Notes under the pieces: generated by a model
The model's input: only the letters and a program-made list of their open reading frames with translations
The model's database searches: none
Told to the model about the DNA's origin: nothing
Made by a program: the position numbers and the translations under genes
Shown here: positions 1-10,700 of the stretch, in pieces
Numbering within the stretch: position 1 is the stretch's first letter
Layout: every line of letters begins with the position of its first letter
NCBI RefSeq assembly: GCF_963678635.1
Contig: NC_087071.1
Coordinates: 4,541,624 to 4,605,623 of the forward strand
Length of the DNA: 64,000 nt
Direction of reading: 5' to 3'
DNA from: Symsagittifera roscoffensis
Lineage: Eukaryota; Xenacoelomorpha; Acoela; Convolutidae

Positions 1-345
1 AAAGGGACAAAGAAACTTCTAAAGAAATGGAGGGGACCCTTCATGATTACGGAGGTGCACCAGGAGGGACGCTTTTATAGACTGAGTACTGGCCGGGCCG
101 CCCACTACGAGAACATCAAGCCACACAATCCATCGACAGAAGACTGGTGTATACCTGCAGACATGGAAGAAGGGGATTATCTAATGATGGACCCTGCTTG
201 TGAGGTCAATGAAAAAGGCACCAGGGAGAAGAACGATGGAAACGAAGTCGTAGAGGAAGGCACGGATACACCATTGGACCTGGATCCAAACGAACAGATC
301 GAAGCAGACGATGAAACCTTGCCCTACGCAGAGGAAGATTGGTAG
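1..345 (+). CDS. pol: Pol polyprotein C-terminal part (integrase GPY/F module), 5'-truncated by window edge
   Basis: Frame 1 is open from the first base and reads a lysine-rich stretch into KKWRGPFMITEV, the Trp-Arg-Gly-Pro-Phe signature of the GPY/F module that closes Ty3/gypsy-type integrases. The next segment (RFYRLSTGRAAHYENIKPH) is the usual beta-strand and 'N-[IL]-K-P' end of that module. A Glu/Asp-rich linker follows. The frame stops at TAG 343-345, but the same frame is open again from 346 to 1482, so this stop probably interrupts one polyprotein. RT, RNase H and the integrase core are outside the window. The first internal ATG (43) is not a plausible start because homology begins before it. 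Confidence 0.75.
   Translation, partial: KGTKKLLKKWRGPFMITEVHQEGRFYRLSTGRAAHYENIKPHNPSTEDWCIPADMEEGDYLMMDPACEVNEKGTREKNDGNEVVEEGTDTPLDLDPNEQIEADDETLPYAEEDW
343..345 (+). other. In-frame TAG stop splitting pol from its macrodomain-like extension
   Basis: Codons on both sides are in the same frame, with no other stop between base 1 and 1480. The context is TGG TAG GAT, a stop followed by G. It could be a nonsense mutation or a programmed readthrough site. A second in-frame TAG in the neighbouring ORF and the absence of an obvious downstream stem-loop favour mutation. This is inference. Confidence 0.6.
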
Positions 346-1482
346 GATTCCGAACAGACAGAGGTTCCCAAGAACATGGAACCAGACCTTCCGTTCACGA
401 TGCAGACTCGTCAGAAAGACGGGACGAGACCAAGAAAGAAATACAATCCTTACGGTGACGACTTTGTAGTGGATAGGATAGATCTAAAGAAAATAGTGGA
501 GGAAATAGTGGGTTTAGAGGAAATAACCGTGTCACAAGACATTGACATAGTCGATGATCACAACGATGAGTGGGTTGACGACTGGTCGAAACCCGAAGTA
601 GAATTCGACGATGAGCAACAGCAGTCAAATGAACAAGACCTGACGAACCTGCGCGTCTTAGAGTGGCTGAACGAAATGACATCAGACCCTAAAGAGACCA
701 ACGTTACGATTCAAGACGTAGATCGCGAAAGCGCGAAATACATTAAGACCAAACGAGATGATCCTTCCTGGGCTGCCCAGGAAGGACAACTTCTCATTCC
801 AGCTTCTAACCTTGACTTAATACCCGGTATGCGATCGACGGGGACGCCGATGGATATTTTTGTCCGGGGAGTGGGGGTAGGCCTTACCCACACTGAAAAC
901 TTGATAATAAAAAAATTGAGAATAGCAAGAGAAACAGGAGACTTAGAAGCAGAAACAGGTGAAGAACCTAAGAAACCTGACATAGGCAGGGTAGTGGAGT
1001 CATATTTTAATTTACCAAATGAATATTCTAGTAACATAATACTAACAGACAGTGATTTCATACTCACAAACAGAACATGTGCGATAGCAATCACCGCAGA
1101 CATGAGTTTTAGGACAGCGCTAGCGGCAGATTTTAAGAGGGAATACAAAAACGTGGAATTCCTTTGGAAGCAAAGACCAGGGATAGGGGGCGTAGCAGCC
1201 TTACCCCCGGCGGTGTCGCAAATACCGGGAAAGTACTTATGCTTCCTGGTAACGAGGGCGACAGAGAAGCAGCACGTGGACCCAGAAAATCTAGTCTTGT
1301 CTTTGACGAGGCTGAGGGACTTCCTTGTGGAAATGGACGTGAAGGAGCTTTCGCTTCCAGTGTACGATCCAAATAGAGGAAGACTGCATCCTCGGGAATT
1401 GTACGCGCTTGTACACGTGATATTCTCTGATACGAACATACAAGTATATCTACATAAGAAATATTATTTAAGTATAGGCTGA
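346..1482 (+). CDS. C-terminal extension of retroelement Pol with a macrodomain-like fold
   Basis: This is the continuation of the pol frame after the TAG; the first ATG is at 376, giving 368 residues. Residues about 1-130 (from 376) are acidic and low-complexity. Residues 130-200 form a small globular region (SWAAQEGQLLIPASNLDL). Residues about 233-367 resemble a macrodomain of the OARD1/TARG1 style: a strand into ITADMSFRTALAADFKREY, a 'KYLCFLVTRATEK' strand, a long helix (LVLSLTRLRDFLVEMDV), the 'SLPVYDPNRGRLHP' loop and the final 'VIFSDTNIQVYLH' strand. In classical members the last loop is glycine-rich and carries a catalytic Asp. Here those glycines and the Asp position are replaced, so ADP-ribosyl hydrolysis is doubtful and the domain may only bind, or have lost, the ligand. 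The family call is by pattern. Confidence 0.6.
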   Translation, partial: DSEQTEVPKNMEPDLPFTMQTRQKDGTRPRKKYNPYGDDFVVDRIDLKKIVEEIVGLEEITVSQDIDIVDDHNDEWVDDWSKPEVEFDDEQQQSNEQDLTNLRVLEWLNEMTSDPKETNVTIQDVDRESAKYIKTKRDDPSWAAQEGQLLIPASNLDLIPGMRSTGTPMDIFVRGVGVGLTHTENLIIKKLRIARETGDLEAETGEEPKKPDIGRVVESYFNLPNEYSSNIILTDSDFILTNRTCAIAITADMSFRTALAADFKREYKNVEFLWKQRPGIGGVAALPPAVSQIPGKYLCFLVTRATEKQHVDPENLVLSLTRLRDFLVEMDVKELSLPVYDPNRGRLHPRELYALVHVIFSDTNIQVYLHKKYYLSIG

Positions 1483-1882
1483 GTGATGTGCGAGAGGGTG
1501 TTAGGCCAAAGGACCAAGTTGCATGTAATATGTGATATGTGTGTTATGTTATGTTATGTTACGTGTTAGGTTATTAAGATCATGGGTGAGTAGGGGTTAG
1601 TGACCATGAACAACTAATGACGAGCTGAGGAATAGATCCAAAGTTTGGACTGTCCAATCTTAGGTCGAATTCCAAAATTTTAGAAACCAATTGATTTTAA
1701 TAAATTTTAGGATAAATATCTTTTTATCTGAACTGTTTTAAGCAAATTTTAACGATATATGTTAAGGTGAAACTGACAAGTGCGACATCCGTGATTTCTT
1801 TTCTAGATCCTGATTGATCATTTAATTGCTCATTTGAGTCAAAACTTGAAATCGAAATCAAATCAAACTTGGAAAGAACAGT
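1483..1882 (+). other. Spacer between pol and accessory ORF; candidate 3' splice site
   Basis: No ORF of interest. A short run of tandem 'TGTTA' units lies near 1540-1560. A polypyrimidine tract ending in AG (TTTCTTTTCTAG, AG at 1805-1806) looks like a 3' splice site. No ATG occurs between it and the ORF start at 1883, so a spliced subgenomic RNA would place that ATG first. Confidence 0.4.
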
Positions 1883-4774
1883 ATGGACAATTTCAACCTG
1901 GATGAATTGATGGACCTGGCAGAGGCATATGTAGGACCGATGGTAGATGCGATCTATCGTCGGCTGATCGAACGAGACTTCGCTCTGGAGGACCCAGAGG
2001 TGGTCATGTTGCTGACCGCCCTGATTAACATCTTGGGGCACGACAACCGTGGGGACCGCCCCACGGAAGTCCTGTTGATGGCAGCATATGGAGAAAGAGG
2101 AGTACTAGACCGCCCGAACATGAGAGTTATGAGGTGGAGAAACGGGGCTCTCTCAGGGAGTGACTTGGCGAATGAGCCTGGGTTGGGAAGTTCTAGGACT
2201 TACCAACCAGGTGAGATGCCAATGCCCTCCAAGCCCAAACCTGGGCTGACGAGAATGCATCGGGAGATGAACAGCGAGGCGACCTCGTCTGGTTCACCAC
2301 TGAGAGCAGCTGTGCCACCAAAAAGGGCGAAAGTAACACAGAAGGTTCAGACGAACCAAACCATACAAGATCTGGACGAGATGAACGATCAACTGAGGAG
2401 TACGAAGAAGGAGTTAGACGATATGACGAAGACCATGCTGGCGATGGAGGAAGACCGGGACATGTGGAGAAAGTTGTTTGAAGACTGCAACAAAAAACAG
2501 GGTCAAGAGATCGAACGCTTAAGGCAGGAATACAAAGAGCGATCGGAACAGGCGGCGTTGACGACGTCCATTGAGAAAGTGATACCTGCAAGGGATATTC
2601 CTCGTGGGCAGTCCCCGATGGAGCTCTTGACACCTCGAGAAATGAGTCAAACAACGGAGACACGGCTTCCAGCAGAGACGAACCGAGTAACAATCCCGGA
2701 TCCTAGTGACACCTTGGGTGATCCCGTCGTAGAACAGACAGTGAGAAAACTGATAGAGACAGCTGGACGATTGGTCGCTAACAAGAATGCACCAGGTTCC
2801 GGGGTGACTGCACCCTATGGAACGATTGACGATACGGGCAGAGTACAACTCTCCCAGACAGTAATCAGACAAGGGATGAGTAACGTGACGCCACTCATGG
2901 GGAACTCGAGAATCCCAGAGAGGAAAGTAAGGAAGATGCCAGCGAAGAAAGTGTCTCGTGTAATAGACGTGCAGAAGAATAATCAATTGAAGTATAATTT
3001 CACGGGAGTTCCGGAGACAGATCCGAGAGCCTGCTTCAATCGAGCTACCTGGAGCCCGGCTGTGAACCTGCAGCAACCACCACTCGGGACATCTCACCTG
3101 ATATTGGGAGACAGCTTAGTCAGAGTGCTGTCGAATTTGGGGACCTCATGGGTCACCACGGTGATGGCCTTTGGAGGCGCGACGATTGCCCAATTATATC
3201 GCATGGTGGAGCTGATGAATCCAGGGAAGATACCCAATGTGATGATCTTAGTTGGGACGAATGATATCTCCAGAGGATCAGATGAGCAGGAAGCACTGTG
3301 GGAATCAATGATGGTGTGTTTGTTTACTACTCTCTGGCAGAAGTTCAGTTGCGCGGTACTGACCGTTTGCACGGTGCCAATGAACGCAAGAAGCCTGACA
3401 GCATCAGGAAGAAGGCATAACGAGGGAGTCATGAGATGGAACAACATCTTGAGAAACCTAGCAAATCGAAATGCCGGAAGAATGATCCTCATGGACATTG
3501 AACATGAATTGAGAGCCATGGATCAAGCCAGACTGACCACAGATGGCATCCACTTCGACAGTGTCGAAGGACAAGCTTGGTTGAATCGAGTCTTCCAGGA
3601 ACGGTTGGATGAGCTGGAAGCAGAACTCTTTGACACAGGAGTGCTGAAGGAAGAGGGAACGGTGAGTGATACGGTGATCACCACCTTTGTGCCTCCTAAC
3701 CTGGAAACACGCTTGGGTACGGTCCCAGCCGTCACAAATTACCGGCAACAAAGCTCCGGTGAACCAGGTCGAAGAACAGACGTACAAGATCGGTTGGGAG
3801 AAGCACCGATGAGGAGGACAATTCATCCTAGGAAAAGGATAGGACCTGTCAACCAACCAATCGAGGAAGTAGCAGGCACATCCAGATCGGACACTAGATC
3901 GGAGACGACGAGTACCAGTCGAGAGGAGAGACCGAGCAGAGGCTCATTGATGTGGTCGCGATCCATACCGTCTCCTTGGCATATATACAAAGACGAACTA
4001 ATGAAGCTGGACCTACAGAGAGTGAGCTTCATCGAAGATGCAAGGAGGATGCTGAATGGAGCGACGCTATCCGTCAGCAGATTGTACTCGATAACCGGCG
4101 TAGACTGGTTGATAGCCGCTAGCATAAATTTCAGCTCCACGACTGCCTTGAGATTTGCCGACTTGGAGGGACTGCCCTCCAACAACACAATAGGACCTGT
4201 GAATGCAAGACCGTTGCAAGATGTGAGATTGAACCATGATGAGAGGAATCGTGAAGAAAGGCCAGGAAGATTCCTGATGGCGAGAGCGCCGATTGGACAA
4301 CACGTGAAGATATTTAGGCAATTGACGACACCACCTGGTCATGTGAAGGAGAGAGTGTACCCAAAACTAGTGAACCAAGATGGTGATGCCCAGAGATATG
4401 GCGGATTGACAGCGATAAAGAAAGATGAGACCATCTTCGCCGCCTACGACAAAGCAGAGATGAGAAAGGTCAAAATCATGGTAGTAGCGAATTCAGAGTT
4501 CGTGTACACCTCTAAGTCTTTGTTTTGGCCGGACGTCATAATGCTGGCCGCAGTTGACCTAGACCTATTGCAATCAGTGTCATTGGCTATAGGGGTACAA
4601 AGGCAGACAGAAATGAACCCGATAACGATTGTGTTTGCTGGCATCAATGACCATCTACACAGTAGAGGTTTTCTGAGCAGGCTCAGAGATCCTGCAACAG
4701 CAGAAAACGCAGTATGGCCAGCGATAAAAGACATCCTGGAGTCGATGGGTGAAGTGGTAGACGCGACAAAGTAG
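1883..4774 (+). CDS. Accessory retroelement ORF, part 1: coiled coil plus SGNH (GDSL) hydrolase domain
   Basis: 963 residues from an ATG with a good context (A at -3, G at +4). Residues 1-80 are helical. About 155-225 is a charged coiled coil (DLDEMNDQLRSTKKELDD). Residues about 403-585 are an SGNH hydrolase: block I ILGDSL with Ser411, a Gly block (AFGGATI), block III VGTND with Asn460, and block V DGIHFD with Asp554 and His557, so the catalytic residues look intact. Such domains hydrolyse esters; the substrate here is unknown. From about residue 860 a second strand-rich region (PDVIMLAAVD, then IVFAGINDH) resembles a degenerate SGNH fold that continues across the TAG stop into the next frame. 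The real product was probably about 2,980 residues. The linker at 620-720 is low-complexity. Confidence 0.7.
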   Translation: MDNFNLDELMDLAEAYVGPMVDAIYRRLIERDFALEDPEVVMLLTALINILGHDNRGDRPTEVLLMAAYGERGVLDRPNMRVMRWRNGALSGSDLANEPGLGSSRTYQPGEMPMPSKPKPGLTRMHREMNSEATSSGSPLRAAVPPKRAKVTQKVQTNQTIQDLDEMNDQLRSTKKELDDMTKTMLAMEEDRDMWRKLFEDCNKKQGQEIERLRQEYKERSEQAALTTSIEKVIPARDIPRGQSPMELLTPREMSQTTETRLPAETNRVTIPDPSDTLGDPVVEQTVRKLIETAGRLVANKNAPGSGVTAPYGTIDDTGRVQLSQTVIRQGMSNVTPLMGNSRIPERKVRKMPAKKVSRVIDVQKNNQLKYNFTGVPETDPRACFNRATWSPAVNLQQPPLGTSHLILGDSLVRVLSNLGTSWVTTVMAFGGATIAQLYRMVELMNPGKIPNVMILVGTNDISRGSDEQEALWESMMVCLFTTLWQKFSCAVLTVCTVPMNARSLTASGRRHNEGVMRWNNILRNLANRNAGRMILMDIEHELRAMDQARLTTDGIHFDSVEGQAWLNRVFQERLDELEAELFDTGVLKEEGTVSDTVITTFVPPNLETRLGTVPAVTNYRQQSSGEPGRRTDVQDRLGEAPMRRTIHPRKRIGPVNQPIEEVAGTSRSDTRSETTSTSREERPSRGSLMWSRSIPSPWHIYKDELMKLDLQRVSFIEDARRMLNGATLSVSRLYSITGVDWLIAASINFSSTTALRFADLEGLPSNNTIGPVNARPLQDVRLNHDERNREERPGRFLMARAPIGQHVKIFRQLTTPPGHVKERVYPKLVNQDGDAQRYGGLTAIKKDETIFAAYDKAEMRKVKIMVVANSEFVYTSKSLFWPDVIMLAAVDLDLLQSVSLAIGVQRQTEMNPITIVFAGINDHLHSRGFLSRLRDPATAENAVWPAIKDILESMGEVVDATK
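4772..4774 (+). other. In-frame TAG stop inside the accessory ORF
   Basis: The reading frames before and after are identical, with only this stop between 1883 and 10828. It falls inside what looks like one folded segment (IVFAGINDH before it, VVFALSPGYAHLPDG after it), so a domain boundary is unlikely and a nonsense change, for example from GAG, is the simplest reading. UAG followed by G is also tolerated in retroviral readthrough, so leaky termination remains possible. Confidence 0.6.
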
Positions 4775-7700
4775 GGATCATTCAATAAAGTGACGTTGAG
4801 AGTAGTATTTGCGTTGTCTCCGGGATATGCACATCTCCCGGATGGACTGAAATTTGTGTATGCAATGGTAGCCTTACTTTCGGAGGGAAAATATGATGTG
4901 ATCATATCAGCCCCGAATCGCATGATAGAAATGGAGAACCTGAGGCCACTTAAGGCTGAACTGCCTGCAGTATGGTCAGATATCTCAAACGCGATGAGAG
5001 GGTTCAAGGACCACGCGCTACACATGTTGGTGTTGGACGAAGTGCTGGGGTTGGAACTGTCCAACTTCAGTCGGCAACTCAAACTGAAACCAGGAATAGA
5101 TGACGACCATCGAGTGATCACGGCGATGTCCAACGACTTGTGGTTCCGAGCAATGGAAGTGGCGAGTGAAGACACGAGAAGAAAGAATTCACTGGAGACG
5201 AGAGCTCATCTGGAAGCGATGGTACTGAGAACCAAGCCGGAAGCAAACCAGTGGCTAAACCTGAATCCTAGAGTAGCGGCATTGGGTGCAGATGCTTTTC
5301 AGCAAGGCCCAGTAATGATCACTAAGATACACTCCTACTTGTTGAAGGAGGTGAACCTGGCGGAAAATGCCGGAGAAAGGACAGCTGAGTTCGTGAGCAG
5401 AATGTGTCAGATTACTCTGGAAACCTTCTGGACCCAGGAAGTGAAGGGACAGGAGGGATTTGAAAGGACAGACAGCATGCTAGAAGGGTTGGGAGCCGGA
5501 TGGACCGCGTCCTTCTTGGCAAAAGTTTACCCGAAAGTCTCGCACTATTTGATAAAGGAATTCCTCCAAGCAGTAGTGAAAGTATCGATAGTGGAATTAA
5601 TAGCCTTGTTCGTGACGTTCGGAGCGGAGAGTTTTGTAAAAGGACCGGCGATACTGCTTACGGATGGAATACAGAACCTGCGACTAGATGGACTTCTGAC
5701 ACTGATCGCAATAACCCACGGAAACTTGGGAGGACTGATGAAACTGGCACGTTGTCCAGAGCAGATGAAAGAGAGAGTGAGGAATCTGGATATGAAGAAA
5801 TCCACAGACTCGTGGAACAAAATAAGAGACCTGAGACACACTCTTATCCAGTATCTCTTGCAGCAGAATCGCTTTGGAACCGGAGAAGACGAGACAATTG
5901 AAAGAGAGGAAGATGTTAGACGACATGTTGGAGGCATGCCGCTATTAACAGATTTGAGCTTAGCTATGAGAATCGATTCCTTGGCGCTGATCAGAGGAGT
6001 CACGGAGTTCGTGACAGTGATCCATGGACCAGCAGTCACCTTTGCGTTCCCTGACGTTAAAGTGGAAGCATATAGGAGGTCGGTGCTGCACCTGAACCTC
6101 ATATCGGCAGTGGACGGTAGTACACTGAACTGGTGTGAGCAGCACGCATTGCGAGAGCTCATGAGTGAAGATCTGTTATTTGCGAAAATATCGGAGCCAG
6201 AGATGACAGTCATCAATTTTGACGATCACTTCTGTGACCGCATGGGAGAAGTAGAAAGAGGGCACATCGAGGTGTTTCCAAAGCTTTGGAATCTGAGGCC
6301 CTATGACAAAACGAATGGTGAAATGACCAGAGTGCCTCGTCTCACAGCAGCCTATCACAAAGTGAGAGAAGAGACGAAGGACTGGGGCGATTACAAGAAG
6401 CTACCGGAGGCAATCCCTGAATTCCCTCTGATAAGAAGGATGCTGCTCGGAGCAGTCTCCGTAGTACAAACTCCTAGATTGAGAGCATTCGAAACCAATG
6501 AAAGGAGAGTAGGGAATTTCATGGGAACGATGGATCCATACTTCGTAGGGAGAAATGCCGCCGTGTTACAGTACACACAATTTGCATACACGGATCAAGC
6601 GACGAGAAGGCGAATAAGCAAAGCCGCTACTCCCAAGCCTGGAAGATTTGATGAGGAATGGAAAGGACTAGACTTAGCTCCGATGAGAATGAGAGGCAGG
6701 ACAGAATTGCCTGAAGCCTCATTGATCCTAACCAGTGTGAGGAAGGAGATGAAAGTTGGAGGAGTATTACAGACGAGAACTTTCCTAGCACCCTTCGGCT
6801 GCGAGGAAATCAAAGTGGTCCATGGAGAAGAGGAAGATAAATCGGCCGGTACATTGCTCATACCGAGATTCCATGAAGAAGCCGACAATGTCGAACAAGG
6901 ACCATCGAACTCGAATAAGGATAAGTCAGAAGGAGATGACGGACAGGGTGGAAGCCGCCAGACTGAAGAACCCATGCAACAAGATCAAGCTGGTGGGGAA
7001 GACGACAGGGCATCGACAGGAGGAACATCCAGCCTGGATTTTAACATCTTCAGTGATCTTGAAAACAATGCGGATACGTTGGAAGCAACTGAGCCAGCGG
7101 ATGAAGGCACCTCGACACTGGAGCCTCCGTCAGCCTTTGAGGAAATGAAACGGAATTTGCCGGAGAGCAGCTCTCCTGGCAATTCAAGAAATAACGACCA
7201 GAGAATCCTTATGGAATCACCTCGAAGGAGAAGAATAGAGGCCTCAGCCAGAGTACCTTTCTTGGGAACGCTGCCCGAAGAAGAATGGGAAGTACATCAC
7301 CGAGACCACGAGAGTAGGACGGGATGTAAGCTGGACAGAGTGGCGTTCATGGAAGAAGTCTGGACTGTGATTCAGAGCTATGGGACCCAGTCCATTCTCA
7401 AAACAGGTCTCAATCAACCCTTGATGAGAGAAGTACTTGACAAGCTTGATGAGTGTGAAGGAAGACCGAGTGAGTTATTGATCGACTCAGCTACTGATGA
7501 GAGTGAAGCGAATTCTCCCATCAAGATGACACCGCAGGACGATGGAGAGGTGGTGTACCTGTCAAGGACCAGGAGAGGAACGATGCGATCGAAAATGGTG
7601 ATTGATAAAATCAATGCGATGAAAATGAAGTTAGGCAGCAGAGTGATGCCGAGGAGAATTGGAAAGACGAAAGTGGATTCAGAAATATCGATGAAAGCTG

Positions 7701-10700
7701 GTAACTCAGCGAAAAGGAAGCGAGTCGAAGAAGTCATGGATTTGGGGCAAGGTGATTATCAATTGTCTGGCACAGATAGAATATTAACCGATATAGCGAT
7801 GGTGCCACTCGCGATGGTTCTCATGGCGGGGATAAAGTCAACCGGTTATAAATCCAAAAGGAGTGACCGCACTCTGACTGGAGCAACGTTAGAAATGGAA
7901 ATACTCAGCCAATGTGGAGAGAGCAAAATGAGGGACTTCAAGCCATCTCCCATGAATCATGGAAAGGGAAGTGTTGCAGGACAACTAACACCAGTGGAAT
8001 ACAACCGACTAACCGTGTCGGAGACAGTGTCGATAGATGAACCCACCGGTGGATACATGGAGATGTTGGAATACCGAAACTCGGCTAGAGGGTATGTAAT
8101 GGCCCTGGAAGACGAAAAAGCCATGGAGGGTTATCTGGAAATGATGTTGCAAGGCACCACCCTCAAGCAGAAGGCGTATGGAACTTTGGCGTCGTCTGAC
8201 GTAGAGGCGGAGACGATCGAGCAGTTAGTGAGCCTTCCATGGAAAGCAGTAGTATTGAGGTATTTCGAAGAAGAAATGAGGACTACGCCAAGAATACATG
8301 CTCTCGTGGCAGTACCTTACGTAAGGACAGAATTACAACTCAGGCTCGCCTGGTGCATGATGGGACTGACTCGCGAAGAATATAAATCAGAAGAAAGGAA
8401 GAGATCAAAGGAGGAAAAAGTTTTCCTTATGACGAATCTGAGGGATCTGATAGTCCAGGAGGGAGCAGCAGTAGCGTGTGCAAAGCGGAGAGACGCTCTC
8501 TGTTTCATTCGATTCCTGATAGAGCAGATTTCAGTACCTGCATTAAACACTTGTGTTAAAATGTTGAGGGAAGGCGATGAGCGAACGAAAGCCATGTTCT
8601 TACTAGCAATGCTGGATATGCAGCAAAGTAAACCGATGAGGGTGAACATGAAAGAACCTGAAGAATTGGAACCCATGAAAAAGATAGACGAGATCAGGAG
8701 ATTCTCAAACAAGGAGTTGAGGCTCACTAAAGAATCTATGGGAGCATTGCCGAAATCCAGTGAATACTGTGGACCGATCAAGAAGAAGTCATATAGCTAT
8801 GTGTCCGGGATTATAGGGAGAGCATACAATCCTTTCCTGAGTGAAGACATACGCGATTGCTTCTTTGATTATGAGCAGGCGGTGTTACTAAGATTCTGGA
8901 CGTCCAGAATTGTGACGACTAAGAGCGTTAACAATCCACAGGCCAAATTGGGATTGGTCTTGGAAGAAGAGGTGACTGCACCTTCAGTACCAAAATCCGA
9001 CAAGAGAGTGGAATTTGGGTTGGGATTCTCAGATGAATTACTGAGAACGAGCTTGATGGCAGTGTGGGAATTGATGAAGCCATCATGGCGTCCTAGTCCC
9101 AACGCTGACTCAATATTACGGGCGACACAAGACATACAGAGGGAACTGAATGCTGACTGTAACCTGCGTGACCTCAACATCATATATAATGTGATGATAA
9201 CAGCCTCTAAGAGCAACGGAGAAGATAAAGTGGAGTTGCCTGGCTGGGGACCAGAAGACTGGGTCAAACCTGGTAGCTGTCTGGCGGAAGTCTGTGGACT
9301 AGAGGGTCACGTTTGTGGAAGTCTAGACTGTGTGAAAACCCTGGAGAAACAACACAAGCAGTTGACAGTATTGTTTGGAAATGTAGTGATGAAAGCAAGA
9401 ACGGAAACGGAACTGATAGCAGATTGCCATGGAGGAACCGATGTGAATCTAGTGACAGCACTAGGATTCTACAGCATGTTTGGTTCTGTAGAGTCACTAT
9501 TGAATCTAGAACAGAAACATGAGATGGTCACAGCCATCAGCGTAGAAGTATTCCCAGGAGTTCTGCAGACTGAGCAGAAGTATATAGGAAAATGGAGGGA
9601 GGCAATCGAAACAGAGATGAACATCAGACACAGCGAAACTTATTGTAGACCATCAGGAGCACGATATTTGGTGGGTTCAACGTTGGCTCCAATGTGCAAG
9701 AGCAGATACCCTGTACATTTCGTGGCTGTGGACGTGAAGAGTACAAGAACGGTCGTGGATCAAGCTTTCTCAGTGCCAAAGTGTGTGAGATTGGCGAGAA
9801 TGTCTGAAAAGTCTTACGAGTTACTATGTAAGATGTTCTCAGCAGTCCCAGAGAGAACCAAAGAGGAGTTGGAGTCAATACTGGGAAAGAAATTCATGGG
9901 ATATGTGAGCGGGAACTTCAGTGACTTTGCAAAACAGAAACAGAGAGGATCAACTGTCACAGATTACAATGCAGTATATGAGAATGATGAGATCCACCGA
10001 GTGATGATGGAAGTGGAACCATTGCTGGAAGCTTCGGGAAAACGGAATTGGAGGAGCATCATGTTGACACATGACGAGTTTCCTTGCCACTGCTTGCTGC
10101 AGACCTGGTGGTATCCCAAGCGTAGTAATCTGGTGTTGATCTGGGACTCTGGAGAGCTGCTCTCCATGGGTTTACCAGATTCATCACAGCCCATAACAAT
10201 AGTGATAGTGGGAGTTATGATGGCGATACGATGGCTGGAAGCTCATGTGAGAGAAAATAATAGACAGGAGGCACCGACGAGAGAACAATTGCAGAAATTA
10301 GATTGTCTAAAAGATTTAGATCTTTTTGAGACAATGTGCAAAGTTCTAAACATTCCAATGGAAGTGAAGAAGATATGGGCAAGAAAACGATTGATGCCAT
10401 GGTTCAGAGCTAACATGACTGCATGGTTGTACGAGTATGCGAAAAAGCACATGTCGAAGCATGGCAGAGTATACAGTGAATATCAGCTGGACGTTGGGGC
10501 AGGAGCTTTCAAGCGAGCTTTCGTGGCACATCGGAATGCAGTGACCACCGCTGTGAAAAGAATTTCCAGGACGAGCGAGCGTAGTGGAAATGAGAAGGCA
10601 GAGATGCTGAAAGAAGATTTGGAGAGAAACGTGACGTTGTGTCTCCACAACAGCTTCTGTAGAAACAGAGAATCAAACGTGGATCCCCTACCTTGCTGTA

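Noticed and set aside
711-1439. 242-codon minus-strand frame inside the macrodomain-like ORF
   Set aside because: Antisense shadow of the plus-strand coding region with no family features.
4790-4792. GTG as start of the 2,013-aa protein
   Set aside because: Eukaryotic GTG starts are improbable, and the frame is continuous with the upstream ORF across one TAG. The first ATG would be at 4865.
4444-5175. 243-codon minus-strand frame
   Set aside because: Shadow of the accessory ORF, lying opposite the continuous plus frame. Ser/Thr-rich composition is typical of antisense reading.
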